Shown: positions 1 through 7,166, counted from the stretch's first letter. The stretch is DNA of 13,148 nucleotides from Entophlyctis helioformis (GCA_025526915.1 JAHLKH010000425.1:1-13148); one strand, 5' to 3'. Notes: generated by a model from the sequence alone, not told the origin. Translations and numbers: made by a program.

Positions 1-1550
1 GGAACGGGCCAGCTGGCGATCGCCTCCAGCTTGCGCGGATCCGGCCGAATGCCCGCGGCTGACACCAGGTGGCCGCAGTACTCGACCTTGTCCAGGCCGA
101 ACCGGCACTTCTTGGCGTTGGCGACCAGCCCGTACTTGGCCAGCCGCTCAAACACAAGCCGAACGCGCCGCTGCAGCTCCTCGTCGTCAGGCGCATAGAT
201 GAGAATGTCGTCCAGATAAACGACGCAAATCTCATCCACGAGACCTACCAGCACACGATTCATCATGCGCTGGTAGGTCGCGGGGGCGTTGCGCAGGCCG
301 AATGGCATCGCCAGGTACTCGAACTGGCCGTACCGCGTGTTGAACGCCGTGTACTGCACCGAGTCCTCTGCCATCGGCACCTGCTGGTAGCCAGACTGCA
401 TGTCCAGCACGGCGAAACGGCGCATGCCATGCAGCCGATCCAGGTTGTCGTCGATCCGCGGCAGACCCGTCGCGTCCGCCTTGGTCTGCTGGTTGAGCGC
501 GCGGTAGTCGACGCACATGCGCAGCGTGCCGTCCTTCTTCTTGACGAACAGGATCGGCAGCGACCACGGGCTGCTGCTGGGGCGGATGACGCCAGCCTCC
601 AGCAGCGCGATCAGCTGCTTGCGAACCTCGTCCAGCTCGCGCGGGCTCATCCGGTACGCTTGCCGCTTGACCGGCGTGTGGTCCAGCAGCTCGATCCGGT
701 GCACGCCGTGCTCGCCCAGCTGGGCCAGCTCCTTGGAGATCTTGAGCTTGCTGCCGGCGGGCGGCAGGACGCCGGGAAACTCCGCGCGCAGCGTCTCGAC
801 CCACTCAGGGAACGAGCCGTCCTCCTCGGGCGTGGCGGCCAGCTCGAACAGGCTGACGGCCCACTCGATCTCGCCGCGCTTGTTGGCCCGCTTGAACTGA
901 TCATAGGACATCAGCTCGACCGCGCTTGTGGCGAGCGACGCGGCCGGCGAGCTTGGCTTGGCCTCGGCCATCGTGACCGGGCCGCGCGGCGTGTTGGCGA
1001 CGAGCTGGCCGTCCTCGCCGAAGCTCCACTCTGCCTTGACGGCCTCGAGCCACGGCAGGCCCAACACGAGGTCGTGGTGCTTGTCGATTGGCGCCACGAA
1101 CGCGTTGAGGTGGCCCAGCGACTGGCCGTCGCGAGTCTGCAGGCTGAACTCGCAGAACTCGGTCAGCGTGATGTCGTCTGACCCGTCGCCCAGGCGTAGC
1201 GGCACGCCGTGTGGCAGCTTGTGCGTCTTGACCAGCCCCAGGTCGGCCAGCTGGCGATACAGACGCAGGCCGACAAAGTTGGCGCCAGCACCCGAGTCGC
1301 CCAGTGCAGTGGCGGGCACTGTGCCAATGGATACCGCGAAACGACGCAGCGGACGAGCCGACGGTGCAAAGTCGAGCTTGAAGAGCGGGGTGCTGGGGCG
1401 GCCAGCAACAGCATCGGCAAACGAGCGCTTGGGCAGCGGTGCCGGCGGGCATGACGGTTTTGGGCTAGGCTGTGCAGATACCGGACATGGTGGTGGGATC
1501 TCGTTGATATTGCCTTCATTCGCATCACGAGCACTACCATGCCGGCCCCG
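1..1550 (-). CDS. pol: Pol polyprotein, partial: aspartic protease and reverse transcriptase
   Basis: An open frame of about 516 codons from just after the gag TGA to the window edge, with no stop. A Pro-rich spacer is followed by a retropepsin-like domain with the active-site motif D-S-G-A (1287-1298) and a later hydrophobic LVLGLPWL strand. A linker leads into an RT with the conserved blocks LFVKKKDGTLRMCVDYRALN, LDMQSGYQQV, MPFGLRNAPATYQRMM and the catalytic Y-L-D-D (207-218), then the thumb-side GHLVSAAGI block near the edge. RNase H and integrase must lie outside. No ATG is positioned at its start, so expression probably depends on the gag start. Family assignment is firm; whether the element is active is unknown. 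Confidence 0.93.
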
Positions 1551-1558
1551 TCAGTGCT
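1530..1558 (-). promoter_or_regulatory. Gag-pol junction: in-frame TGA-CGG with flanking inverted repeat
   Basis: Gag stops at TGA (1551-1553) and the next codon is CGG. The same frame is then open through protease and RT to the window edge. UGA followed by CGG is an established leaky stop context in several plant RNA viruses. A perfect 6-bp inverted repeat, AGCACT/AGTGCT (1553-1558 and 1530-1535 on the window strand), with a 17-nt loop encloses the stop region. Readthrough that yields Gag-Pol is inferred. A point mutation of a sense codon in one fused ORF is the alternative. Confidence 0.6.
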
Positions 1559-2873
1559 GGGCGCCGTCGGCCGACGAGCTGCCGGCGTCCGAGCCGCGGC
1601 CAGGCTGAGCATTCGCCGGCGCAGGGGCCAGGCCGAGCCCACGAAGGGCCGCCAGCAGGTCCTCGATGCCCACCAAGTGCAGCTGTGCAGCGCGACGGTC
1701 GCGTGGCTTGGCGAAGCGATACGTCGAGTTGCACCCAGGCAGATGCCGGCCGACGCCGTTGCAATCGAAGCAGGTCCTGCGCTCCTCGGCCGTCTGCTGC
1801 GAGTGCGGGCGGCGGGACGACGATGGCGGCGTGCTGGCCTGGTGGAAGACGACCCCCTCCATGGGCGTTGGGGTGGCGGGCGTCACGGCAGGCGTCACGG
1901 CGGGCTCCGCAGGCGTGGCATCTCCGAGAAAGATGCAGTCGAGATCTCGGACAAACTCGCAAAGCTGCGAATACGACATCTTGCCGTGGCGGAGCTCCTT
2001 GCGGACCTCGACGGCGTAGAGCTTGGCGAGGCCGCGGACGAGCGTATCGGACAGGAACTCGTCCAGGGCGTCTCTGTCGAGGCCGCCGGCCATGGTCTCG
2101 AACCGAGCGACGTAGGCGGCGCCGCTCTCCTGACCTTGCTTCGTGCCGACGAGGGCGTCCTTGACGCGGCGCAAAGCCTCGTCTGGCAGGAACGTGAGCT
2201 TGAAGTCGTCCAAAAAGTCAACGACTTGAATGGCGCCGAAACGACGAACGTGGCGGTCGAGCCACTGCCCGGCAGCGTCAGAAAACGCCGGGAACAGCAG
2301 GGCCTGCAGCTCGTCGCTGCTGGCGTCGTCGTAGAGGTGAAAGAGCATCCTCAGGCGTCGCAGAAAGTCGGCGGCGGCACCGAGGACGTTCGGCGTGCCC
2401 TTGAACGTGCCGAGCGTAAAACGGCGACGAATCTCGCGACGACGCTCGTCCTTGGAGGCGACAGACGAAGACGACGACGAGGGCGGAAGCAGCGGCGGCT
2501 GCTGCGAGGCTTGGGCGGCGGCAATGGCCCGGTCGCCGGCGTCGATGGCGGCGGCCATCAGTGTCGACTTGGTCGCGCCTTGCATCCTGGCGGCAGTCCA
2601 CACGGCGTTGTTGACAGCGTGGCCGAGTGGGGATGCGAGACTGATGGACATGGCCAGCGAGACATCAGCCATGGCATCGATTGGGGCGTCCTCGGACTTG
2701 GACGCATCCGTGAGCTTTCCGAGGAAGGCAGTCAGCTGCTCGGCAGCTGACGCGGCGGGGGCGAGGGCGACGCTTGAGGCAGAAGCGTTGAGCGGGGCGG
2801 GACCGGTGGGCGGGGCGAGACCGGTAGGCGGGGCAGGGGCGGGGGCGGCACTTGAGGCAGAAGCGCCGGGCAT
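1551..2873 (-). CDS. gag: Retrotransposon Gag polyprotein (capsid and zinc knuckle)
   Basis: A 440-residue structural protein that would form the particle and bind the element RNA. The N-terminus (about 1-150) is Ala/Pro/Ser-rich low complexity. Residues about 150-310 form a helical retrotransposon-gag capsid core with segments such as FLRRLRMLFHLYDD and AAYVARFETMAGG. A Thr/Pro-Ala linker follows. Near 1731-1772 there is one zinc-knuckle-like motif, C-x2-C-x5-H-x3-C: the overall span is canonical but the His is one residue late compared with C-x2-C-x4-H-x4-C. The start is the first ATG after the candidate primer site, about 25-30 nt downstream. The frame ends at TGA (1551-1553), and pol continues in the same frame. 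The Ala/Pro tract contains short internal DNA repeats. Confidence 0.9.
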   Translation of the reverse strand: MPGASASSAAPAPAPPTGLAPPTGPAPLNASASSVALAPAASAAEQLTAFLGKLTDASKSEDAPIDAMADVSLAMSISLASPLGHAVNNAVWTAARMQGATKSTLMAAAIDAGDRAIAAAQASQQPPLLPPSSSSSSVASKDERRREIRRRFTLGTFKGTPNVLGAAADFLRRLRMLFHLYDDASSDELQALLFPAFSDAAGQWLDRHVRRFGAIQVVDFLDDFKLTFLPDEALRRVKDALVGTKQGQESGAAYVARFETMAGGLDRDALDEFLSDTLVRGLAKLYAVEVRKELRHGKMSYSQLCEFVRDLDCIFLGDATPAEPAVTPAVTPATPTPMEGVVFHQASTPPSSSRRPHSQQTAEERRTCFDCNGVGRHLPGCNSTYRFAKPRDRRAAQLHLVGIEDLLAALRGLGLAPAPANAQPGRGSDAGSSSADGAQH

Positions 2874-2896
2874 TGCGGAAGTTGCAGAAACAGAGA

Positions 2897-2908
2897 CCAG
2901 TGCTACCA
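2897..2908 (-). other. Candidate tRNA primer-binding site
   Basis: The minus strand reads TGGTAGCACTGG. The first eight bases match the complement of an initiator-Met tRNA 3' end ending in TGCTACCA, a common primer for Ty3-type elements. The remaining bases match poorly. The site is 5 nt from the proposed LTR end and about 25 nt before the gag ATG. Another tRNA, or no tRNA priming, is possible. Confidence 0.4.
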
Positions 2909-2919
2909 GATGATGCGGG

Positions 2920-2960
2920 CTGCTCGTCGAGCGTCACTACGCAGTGCTGGCAATAGAAGT
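2920..2960. repeat. 41-bp direct repeat, copy 1
   Basis: These 41 bp are identical to 2986-3026, giving a 66-bp period with a 25-bp spacer (2961-2985). This copy lacks the 3' hairpin arm present next to copy 2, so it looks like a partial tandem duplication of the leader hairpin element. Confidence 0.9.
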
Positions 2961-2985
2961 CATTCATTCATACAGCGAGACCTAC

Positions 2986-3026
2986 CTGCTCGTCGAGCGT
3001 CACTACGCAGTGCTGGCAATAGAAGT
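2986..3026. repeat. 41-bp direct repeat, copy 2
   Basis: Exact second copy of 2920-2960. It forms the 5' arm and the loop of the hairpin at 2986-3039. Confidence 0.9.
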
Positions 3027-3039
3027 GACGGACGAGCAG
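2986..3039 (-). other. Predicted hairpin in LTR R/leader region
   Basis: CTGCTCGTC (2986-2994) is complementary to GACGAGCAG (3031-3039), and CGTCAC (2998-3003) to GTGACG (3025-3030). This makes 15 base pairs interrupted by a 3-nt bulge (2995-2997), with a 21-nt loop. It sits directly downstream of the TATA box in transcript direction, so it would lie at or near the 5' end of the element RNA. A role in the R region (strand transfer, packaging or termination) is inference. Confidence 0.6.
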
Positions 3040-3058
3040 GTGCAGGGCATGGACGCGA

Positions 3059-3064
3059 TTTATA
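3059..3064 (-). promoter_or_regulatory. TATA box of the LTR promoter
   Basis: The minus strand reads GCGGTATAAATCGCG. TATAAA lies inside the LTR, about 185 bp upstream of the gag ATG. A Pol II start about 30 bp downstream would fall near 3030, at the base of the leader hairpin, and would define the U3/R border. Confidence 0.55.
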
Positions 3065-3223
3065 CCGCATGACTGCGCACACACGCGTCCTACTTGCGGC
3101 AGGCCGCTGCGGCTCGTACCTATGGTTACTCCTTGCGGCCAACCGGCTGAACCTGGCCCCGACGGTCGATACCCGACGGGCGATCTGCGACTGCCAAGCC
3201 TCGGGTCGGGCCAACCCGTAACA

Positions 3224-3456
3224 GTCGATTTCTTCGACTGAAACATTATGTACGTTGGCTGTAAGTCAAGTGAGATGGCATCAATTTGATGAGTATTCAT
3301 TGGTTCATGGTCTGCCGAGTGTGCCTCGCTCTTGTTGAATAGTGCATCAGGCTGCTTCGTTCAACGTGCTCGCAGAGCACGCCCCACCAGCCACACTGTG
3401 CACCACAGCATGCCGTGTCGGTGGTTGTCCCACATTCCCATGTGTTGCAATGACAC
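3224..3456 (+). other. Spacer between LTR and ankyrin gene; should hold the missing 5' exon or promoter
   Basis: No recognisable coding sequence. Several ATG triplets occur (about 3247, 3273, 3306, 3410, 3439 and 3450) but none is in frame with the ankyrin ORF without splicing. A 7-bp hairpin lies at 3222-3240. Confidence 0.5.
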
Positions 3457-5199
3457 TTGTTGGACGATCGCATCAAGTGGATCTTGTCCTCACATCCACA
3501 AAGCGAGCAAGCGGCTGTGACGAAGCGACAGACGGCAGGCAACACAGACGCAGCAGCAGCTGCCAGCGACGAGCACGTGCGCCGTCTGCAGAGCCAGCTG
3601 CAGACAACAGCCGAGGAGGTCGTTGGAGCGAGTGGCAGTCAAGCCGTCGAGCAAGGACAGCCAGGACAGCCAGCAGCAACGACTGCACAGCCAGGGGTGC
3701 CTCGCTATGTGGTGCCGCCAGCCGCCGGCGACCTTGCGTTCGGCAGCAGCCGCTGGGACGGCAAGCCCGCCGAGATCCACGCCATGATCCTCAAGCATGC
3801 CGGCCCTCTCACTCGCTTCCTGTGCGGCCTGCTCGGCGATACGGCCACACTCGACGAAGCGACCAAGCTGGAGCTGTGGATCGATGCGTTCAAGATGGAC
3901 TGGCAGGGCGACCTGGCGCTGCTGCCTGACGTTGAGCTGTCGGCCGACAATGGACTGCTGCTCGCACATTCTCGCTCCATGTACGACCGCCTCTGCAAGC
4001 GCTTTCCTCAGCAAACCGAGAAAGCATATGAGGGGCTTGATGAATGGAACAACAGCTACAACAGATTGTTCCTTACTACTCATGGCAGCGAGACCCGCTT
4101 GATGCTCATTCCCATGCGAAACGGCTGGTTCGATCTGCTCGACTTTTCGTATCCGATCACGCTCGCTCGCTTGGCCATCTGCTTTGGCTGCCTCGATCTG
4201 CTCAAGCATCTCGACGTCAAGTACAAGACGCTTCAAAACTGGATGGTCAAGCACAATCCGACAAGTGCATACTGGCACGGCGCAGTTGATCATGCAGCAA
4301 GCCAAGGACAAATCGATATTGTGCAGTACCTGTTTGATCTCGGTGTGACGAGATGCACAACAAAGGCAATGGACGGCGCGGCTGAGAACGGTCATCTTCA
4401 TGTCGTCAAGTGGCTTCACGATAATCGGACGGAAGGATGCACGAATCAGGCGATGAACGGCGCGGCTGCCAACGGCCACCTTCATGTTGTCAAGTGGCTT
4501 CACGAGAATCGGACCGAAGGATGCACGGAGTGGGCGATGGACCGGGCGGTAGAGAATGGGCATTTCGGTGTGGTCAAGTGGCTCCATGCCAATAGGACGG
4601 AAGGATGCACGAGGTTGGCGATGGACAGAGCGGCCGGTAATGGCCATATTCGTGCTGTCAAGTGGCTTCACGCCAACAGGACAGAAGGATGCACGACCTC
4701 TGCGATGGATCACGCGGCTCTCAACGGCCACCTGCATGTGGCACGGTGGTTGCACGAGAACCGCACAGAGGGATGCACGCAGTATGCGATGCTCTTTGCT
4801 GCGCAGTGTGGGAATCTGTCCATGGTGCAGTGGCTCCACGAGACCCGCGGCGAAGAGTGCACAGCCCGTGCACTCGACGCTGCCATCAGCAAGGGACACA
4901 TGGGCATTGTCAAGTATATGCACTCCAAGGGCGTCCGCGCATCAAGCAGTGCTGTTGACTCTTCTGCCAGAGCGGGAAACGCGGAGATGCTGCATCACTT
5001 GCTGGATCTCGGATACGTGGTTGGACTCGGGGCACTCGACTACGCCAAGAATGCCGCTGTTGTCAGTATCCTGCTTGACAGCCTCACACTGGATCGGGCA
5101 CAGGAGCTTCTTGCAGAAGCCAACCGAGGAAGTGGCACCAAGGCGACTGTCGAGAGACTCCAGGCGACCATCAAGAAACGGCGAGCGTCAAGCAAGTGA
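3457..5199 (+). CDS. Ankyrin-repeat protein, 5' end unresolved
   Basis: An open frame of 580 codons ending in TGA. Its first codon here is TTG, directly after an in-frame stop at 3451-3453, and no in-frame ATG occurs before about 3784. In a eukaryote the true start must therefore lie in an upstream exon, with a splice acceptor probably between 3454 and about 3550, or be the internal ATG. Residues 30-95 are Gln/Ala-rich. Residues about 90-170 contain a segment (PAEIHAMILKHAG, then LELWIDAFKMDW) that loosely resembles an F-box-like N-terminus. From about 270 on there are ankyrin-type repeats of 28 residues with the core NGHLHVVKWLH and the ending NRTEGCT, the last two degenerate. The C-terminus is Lys/Arg-rich. 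Ankyrin repeats mediate protein binding; the partner is unknown. I recall similar families, greatly expanded, in chytrids and oomycetes. Confidence 0.85.
   Translation: MLDDRIKWILSSHPQSEQAAVTKRQTAGNTDAAAAASDEHVRRLQSQLQTTAEEVVGASGSQAVEQGQPGQPAATTAQPGVPRYVVPPAAGDLAFGSSRWDGKPAEIHAMILKHAGPLTRFLCGLLGDTATLDEATKLELWIDAFKMDWQGDLALLPDVELSADNGLLLAHSRSMYDRLCKRFPQQTEKAYEGLDEWNNSYNRLFLTTHGSETRLMLIPMRNGWFDLLDFSYPITLARLAICFGCLDLLKHLDVKYKTLQNWMVKHNPTSAYWHGAVDHAASQGQIDIVQYLFDLGVTRCTTKAMDGAAENGHLHVVKWLHDNRTEGCTNQAMNGAAANGHLHVVKWLHENRTEGCTEWAMDRAVENGHFGVVKWLHANRTEGCTRLAMDRAAGNGHIRAVKWLHANRTEGCTTSAMDHAALNGHLHVARWLHENRTEGCTQYAMLFAAQCGNLSMVQWLHETRGEECTARALDAAISKGHMGIVKYMHSKGVRASSSAVDSSARAGNAEMLHHLLDLGYVVGLGALDYAKNAAVVSILLDSLTLDRAQELLAEANRGSGTKATVERLQATIKKRRASSK
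4369..4788 (+). repeat. Five tandem 84-bp coding repeats (ankyrin units)
   Basis: Five consecutive 28-codon units, each starting M-D/N-x-A, with strongly conserved DNA, especially the segments encoding VVKWLH and RTEGCT. Units before and after are more diverged. The near-identity points to recent unit duplication or gene conversion within the array. Confidence 0.9.
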
Positions 5200-5444
5200 T
5201 TGATCGATGGATAGCCAAGAGTTGCTCATTGGAATGAAGAAGTGATCTGCCGCCATCTGTCACTTGTGTCCACATGCCACATGCGACTCTGTGAGAACGA
5301 ACGCAGCATTATCTGCAAACATCAGCCCACGGATGAGAGCAAAGACCTGCGCAACCGCCTCCTCGCAGCGATGCCGTGCGCCAACGGCACTGTACCGCAG
5401 CGAACGCCGAGAATGGCAAAAAGGCTGTCCGTCTGAAAGGACGC
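5200..5444. other. Intergenic spacer, nothing recognised
   Basis: Short frames only. It serves as the 3' flank of the ankyrin gene and of the tRNA. The similar stretch 5536-5712 is the RPL5 3' flank; I see no AATAAA there. Confidence 0.5.
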
Positions 5445-5449
5445 AAAAA
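5445..5449 (-). terminator. Pol III terminator of tRNA-Ser
   Basis: A run of five T on the minus strand, 3 nt after the discriminator base, which is the usual RNA polymerase III stop. Confidence 0.8.
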
Positions 5450-5452
5450 GAG

Positions 5453-5535
5453 CGACAACGGCAGGGTTCGAACCTGCGCGGGCGTAACCCAACAGATTTC
5501 AAGTCTGTCGCCTTAGACCACTCGGCCACGTTGTC
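5453..5535 (-). tRNA. tRNA-Ser (anticodon TGA)
   Basis: The acceptor arms GACAACG and CGTTGTC pair fully, with discriminator G as expected for serine. The A-box-like TGGCCGAGTGG and the B box GGTTCGAACC are present. The anticodon stem ACAGA/TCTGT encloses the loop CTTGAAA, giving anticodon TGA. A long variable arm (class II) lies between the anticodon and T arms, and the T stem GCAGG/CCTGC is intact. There is no intron. The 83-nt length is normal for tRNA-Ser, which reads UCA codons. Confidence 0.97.
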
Positions 5536-5712
5536 CTCCACGAGATTTCGAAAGTCGGTGAATTACATATCCATTACGCACACCATCACTGGCTGGCAGA
5601 TGGTGATCGCTGATCAGCACACATGCAAGCGTCAGACACGACTATAAAACGGTTGTTGCACAAAAAAACAGGGATCGTTTCATTGGGCGGGTGGAGATAC
5701 AGGCGGCAACGC

Positions 5713-7166
5713 TTAGGCGTTGAGCTTGCGCTCGAAGGCGGCCTTCTTCTGGGCAACACGGTTCTTGCGCTGCTTGTAGTTCTTGGGCTGGTCGCGGTAA
5801 GCCTTGAGCTTGGCCTTCTCGGCAGCGGAGAGGGGAGCGCGCTCCTTCTTGGTGAAGACGGGGTTCTCGCGGATCTTGGCGTGGGCCTCCTTGAAAATGT
5901 CCTCAACATCGCCGGGCTCGATGCCGTCCTCGATGTAGCGGGCGAACTGGCGCTTGTAGGCCTCCTCGTCTTCCTCAATGAGGTACTCCATGTACTCGGT
6001 GACGTGGCCACCGTAGATGTACGAAGCAAGGAGCTCAGCGTCGGCCTTCTTCTCGCTGGCAGAGTAGGCGGGGAAACGCTTCTCCGAGTAGGGGATGGCA
6101 AGACCACCGTCAACGGCACCCTTGAGGGCACCGAAGATGCGGGAGCCGGTGGTGGTGCGACGGAGACCAACGTCGAGGAAGGCGCGGAAGGGGCGGGGGC
6201 CATCCTCCACGGGCTCGACCTCAAAGTACTCTCCATCGGGCTCGACACAGCCCTCGTACTTCTCGTCGAGGCCGAGCTTCTGGAGCACACGGCGGGCGAG
6301 GAGGAGACCAGTGGCGTAGGCAGCCGACCAGTTGGTCAGACCGAACTTGATGCCGTAGTTGGGCAGCTCGTGCGAGTAGGCAGCGGCAAGAACAACATCG
6401 CCCTGGATCTTGGCGTAGATGATCTGGCAGGTGATGTTCTTGTTCGAGAAGCGGACAACAAAGCGGTACTTGGGCGAGTTGTACTTGTTCTTGGCCTGGG
6501 TCACAAGACGCTTGCGCGCGTAGTAGTCGGTCTTGCACTCTATCAATCGGCAACACAAAGCCAGTCAGTCGCAGTGGTCGCCAGCATGCGCAGATTGCAG
6601 CAAGACAGCCACCGCAGCAAGTGAGAGATGTGCCAAGAGAGCCCGCAGGAGGAGCATCAAAGCATCAGATAGGAGCGAAAGATGTGATTGTTTGTCAACA
6701 CGGAGCTTCGGTTGAACTATAAGATCATCATATGCGGCACGCTGCTCCTCCTGCTGCGGTCTCTGCTCTCTTGGCGTCTCGATGCGGACGGTTGCCATGC
6801 AGCAAGACGAGACAAGAGCAATGTACGTACCACGGCGACGACGGTACTTGGTCTGGAAGCGCTTGAAGTAAGCCTTGTTCTTGACAAGCTTGACGAAAGG
6901 CTGCAGTCACAAGGCGGCACGAGTCAGTGCGCTGGACAACAGAATCGAGACGGAATCGAGACAGTGCAACGGGAGCAGCGCAAGTGGCATCAAAGCCATC
7001 CCATCCGCTCCATCCATCCATCCCATCCCATCCAAAACAGCGCAAGGAGAGCTTGCTGCTGACGCTGGACAGCGAGCACGGGAAGATGCATAGACGGCAT
7101 GCATGGATGGACGGATGGATGGATGGCATGCGCATGGGCTGCACAGCGACGCACGGCACGCACCAT
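5713..7166 (-). CDS. RPL5: 60S ribosomal protein L5 (uL18), three coding exons
   Basis: uL18 binds 5S rRNA and, with uL5, delivers it to the 60S subunit. Exon 3 (5713-6539) holds most of the protein, with typical blocks KTDYYARKRLVTQAKNKY, GLTNWSAAYATGLLLARR, ALKGAVDGGLAIPYS and a basic C-terminus. Exon 2 (6831-6900) encodes PFVKLVKNKAYFKRFQTKY and four Arg. Exon 1 is proposed as the single codon ATG (7164-7166), followed by GTGCGT. Intron 2 (6540-6830) runs GTACGT...GATAG and splits a Glu codon G|AG; intron 1 (6901-7163) ends CTGCAG. Splicing gives 299 residues, against 297 in yeast. The usual Gly after RRRRE is Cys here. Exons 2 and 3 are firm, and exon 1 is inferred from the reading frame and donor. 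The gene is divergent from RPL14. Confidence 0.96.
6645..6754 (-). other. External stem enclosing the snoRNA (12-bp inverted repeat)
   Basis: TGCTCCTCCTGC (6743-6754 on the window strand) is perfectly complementary to GCAGGAGGAGCA (6645-6656). The arms lie symmetrically outside the C/D unit, inside intron 2. External pairing of this kind is known to help processing of some intron-encoded snoRNAs by bringing box C and box D together. Confidence 0.8.
6662..6735 (-). ncRNA. Candidate intronic C/D-box snoRNA in RPL5 intron 2
   Basis: Box C is ATGATGA (6725-6731), a perfect RUGAUGA, and box D is CTGA (6665-6668). GCA/TGC flanks form a short terminal stem. Directly before box D the guide (6669-6682) is complementary to the LSU rRNA segment AUAGGGGCGAAAGA as I recall it from yeast 25S: 14 consecutive pairs, one of them G-U. 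By the box D plus five rule the methylated base would be the second G of AUAGG, which I place near yeast Gm867 (snR50 target); that numbering is from memory. No clear D'/C' pair is visible, so a single guide is likely. A strong external stem encloses it. Hosting of snoRNAs in ribosomal-protein introns is common. Confidence 0.8.
6996..7126. repeat. Opposed CATCC/GGATG microsatellites within RPL5 intron 1
   Basis: A (CCATC)-like tract at 6996-7033 faces a GGATG tract at 7104-7126. Within them, 7010-7023 and 7113-7126 are perfect 14-nt inverted copies. In RNA of either strand they could pair, with about 90 nt between them. Confidence 0.85.

Larger units (their letters stand above)
1..3223 (-). 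mobile_element. Ty3/gypsy-type LTR retrotransposon, 5' part (truncated by window edge)
   Basis: Reading the minus strand from 3223 downward gives, in order, an LTR starting TGTTACGGG, a TATA box, a possible tRNA primer site, a gag with a CCHC-like knuckle, an aspartic protease and a reverse transcriptase that runs off the left edge. The order LTR-gag-protease-RT and the RT sequence type fit the Ty3/gypsy class. RNase H, integrase and the 3' LTR would lie outside the window, so the target-site duplication, the LTR identity and the presence of a chromodomain cannot be judged. Gag and the visible part of pol contain no stop apart from the one separating them, which suggests a young or recently active copy. 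It lies just upstream of a host ankyrin-repeat gene on the opposite strand. Confidence 0.93.
2914..3223 (-). repeat. 5' LTR of the retrotransposon (approximate boundaries)
   Basis: The 5' boundary is placed at the TG of TGTTACGGGTTGG (3223 downward), a start typical of gypsy LTRs. The 3' boundary is placed at a CA (2914) a few bases before a TGGTAGCA primer-site-like sequence. That gives about 310 bp, with a TATA box roughly 160 bp from the start. The second LTR is off-window, so both ends are inferred from motifs and not from an LTR-LTR alignment. The stretch also holds a 41-bp direct repeat and a hairpin, listed separately. Confidence 0.6.

Noticed and set aside
69..1181. 370-codon plus-strand ORF opposite pol
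   Set aside because: It is the antisense shadow of the GC-rich protease/RT frame; the minus strand carries clear DSGA and YLDD motifs and the plus frame shows no family signal.
1539..2750. 403-codon plus-strand ORF opposite gag
   Set aside because: Antisense shadow of gag; Arg/Gly-rich composition typical of a reversed GC-rich gene.
2665..3300. Minus-strand frames containing a repeated YCQHC segment, resembling half a zinc finger
   Set aside because: The repeat is explained by the 41-bp duplication inside the LTR leader, the frame is interrupted by a stop at 2968-2970 and overlaps gag in another frame; no partner Cys/His pair is convincing.
3342..3929. Plus-strand ORF overlapping the 5' part of the ankyrin gene
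   Set aside because: It loses any family signal and turns Arg/Ser-rich where the ankyrin frame is clearly coding; its ATG at 3450 could only serve the ankyrin gene through splicing that I cannot identify.
4369..4788. CRISPR-like or satellite array
   Set aside because: The 84-bp units are in frame and encode ankyrin repeats; there are no spacers.
5260..5541. Minus-strand ORF of 93 codons across the tRNA
   Set aside because: Much of it is a translation of the tRNA-Ser gene and its flanks.
5623..6624. 333-codon plus-strand ORF opposite RPL5
   Set aside because: Leu/Val/Gly-rich shadow of the RPL5 exon; the minus strand matches uL18 throughout.
6901..7163. Second C/D snoRNA in RPL5 intron 1 (TTGATGC with CTGA)
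   Set aside because: Box C deviates at key positions, there is no terminal stem and no recognised rRNA match.
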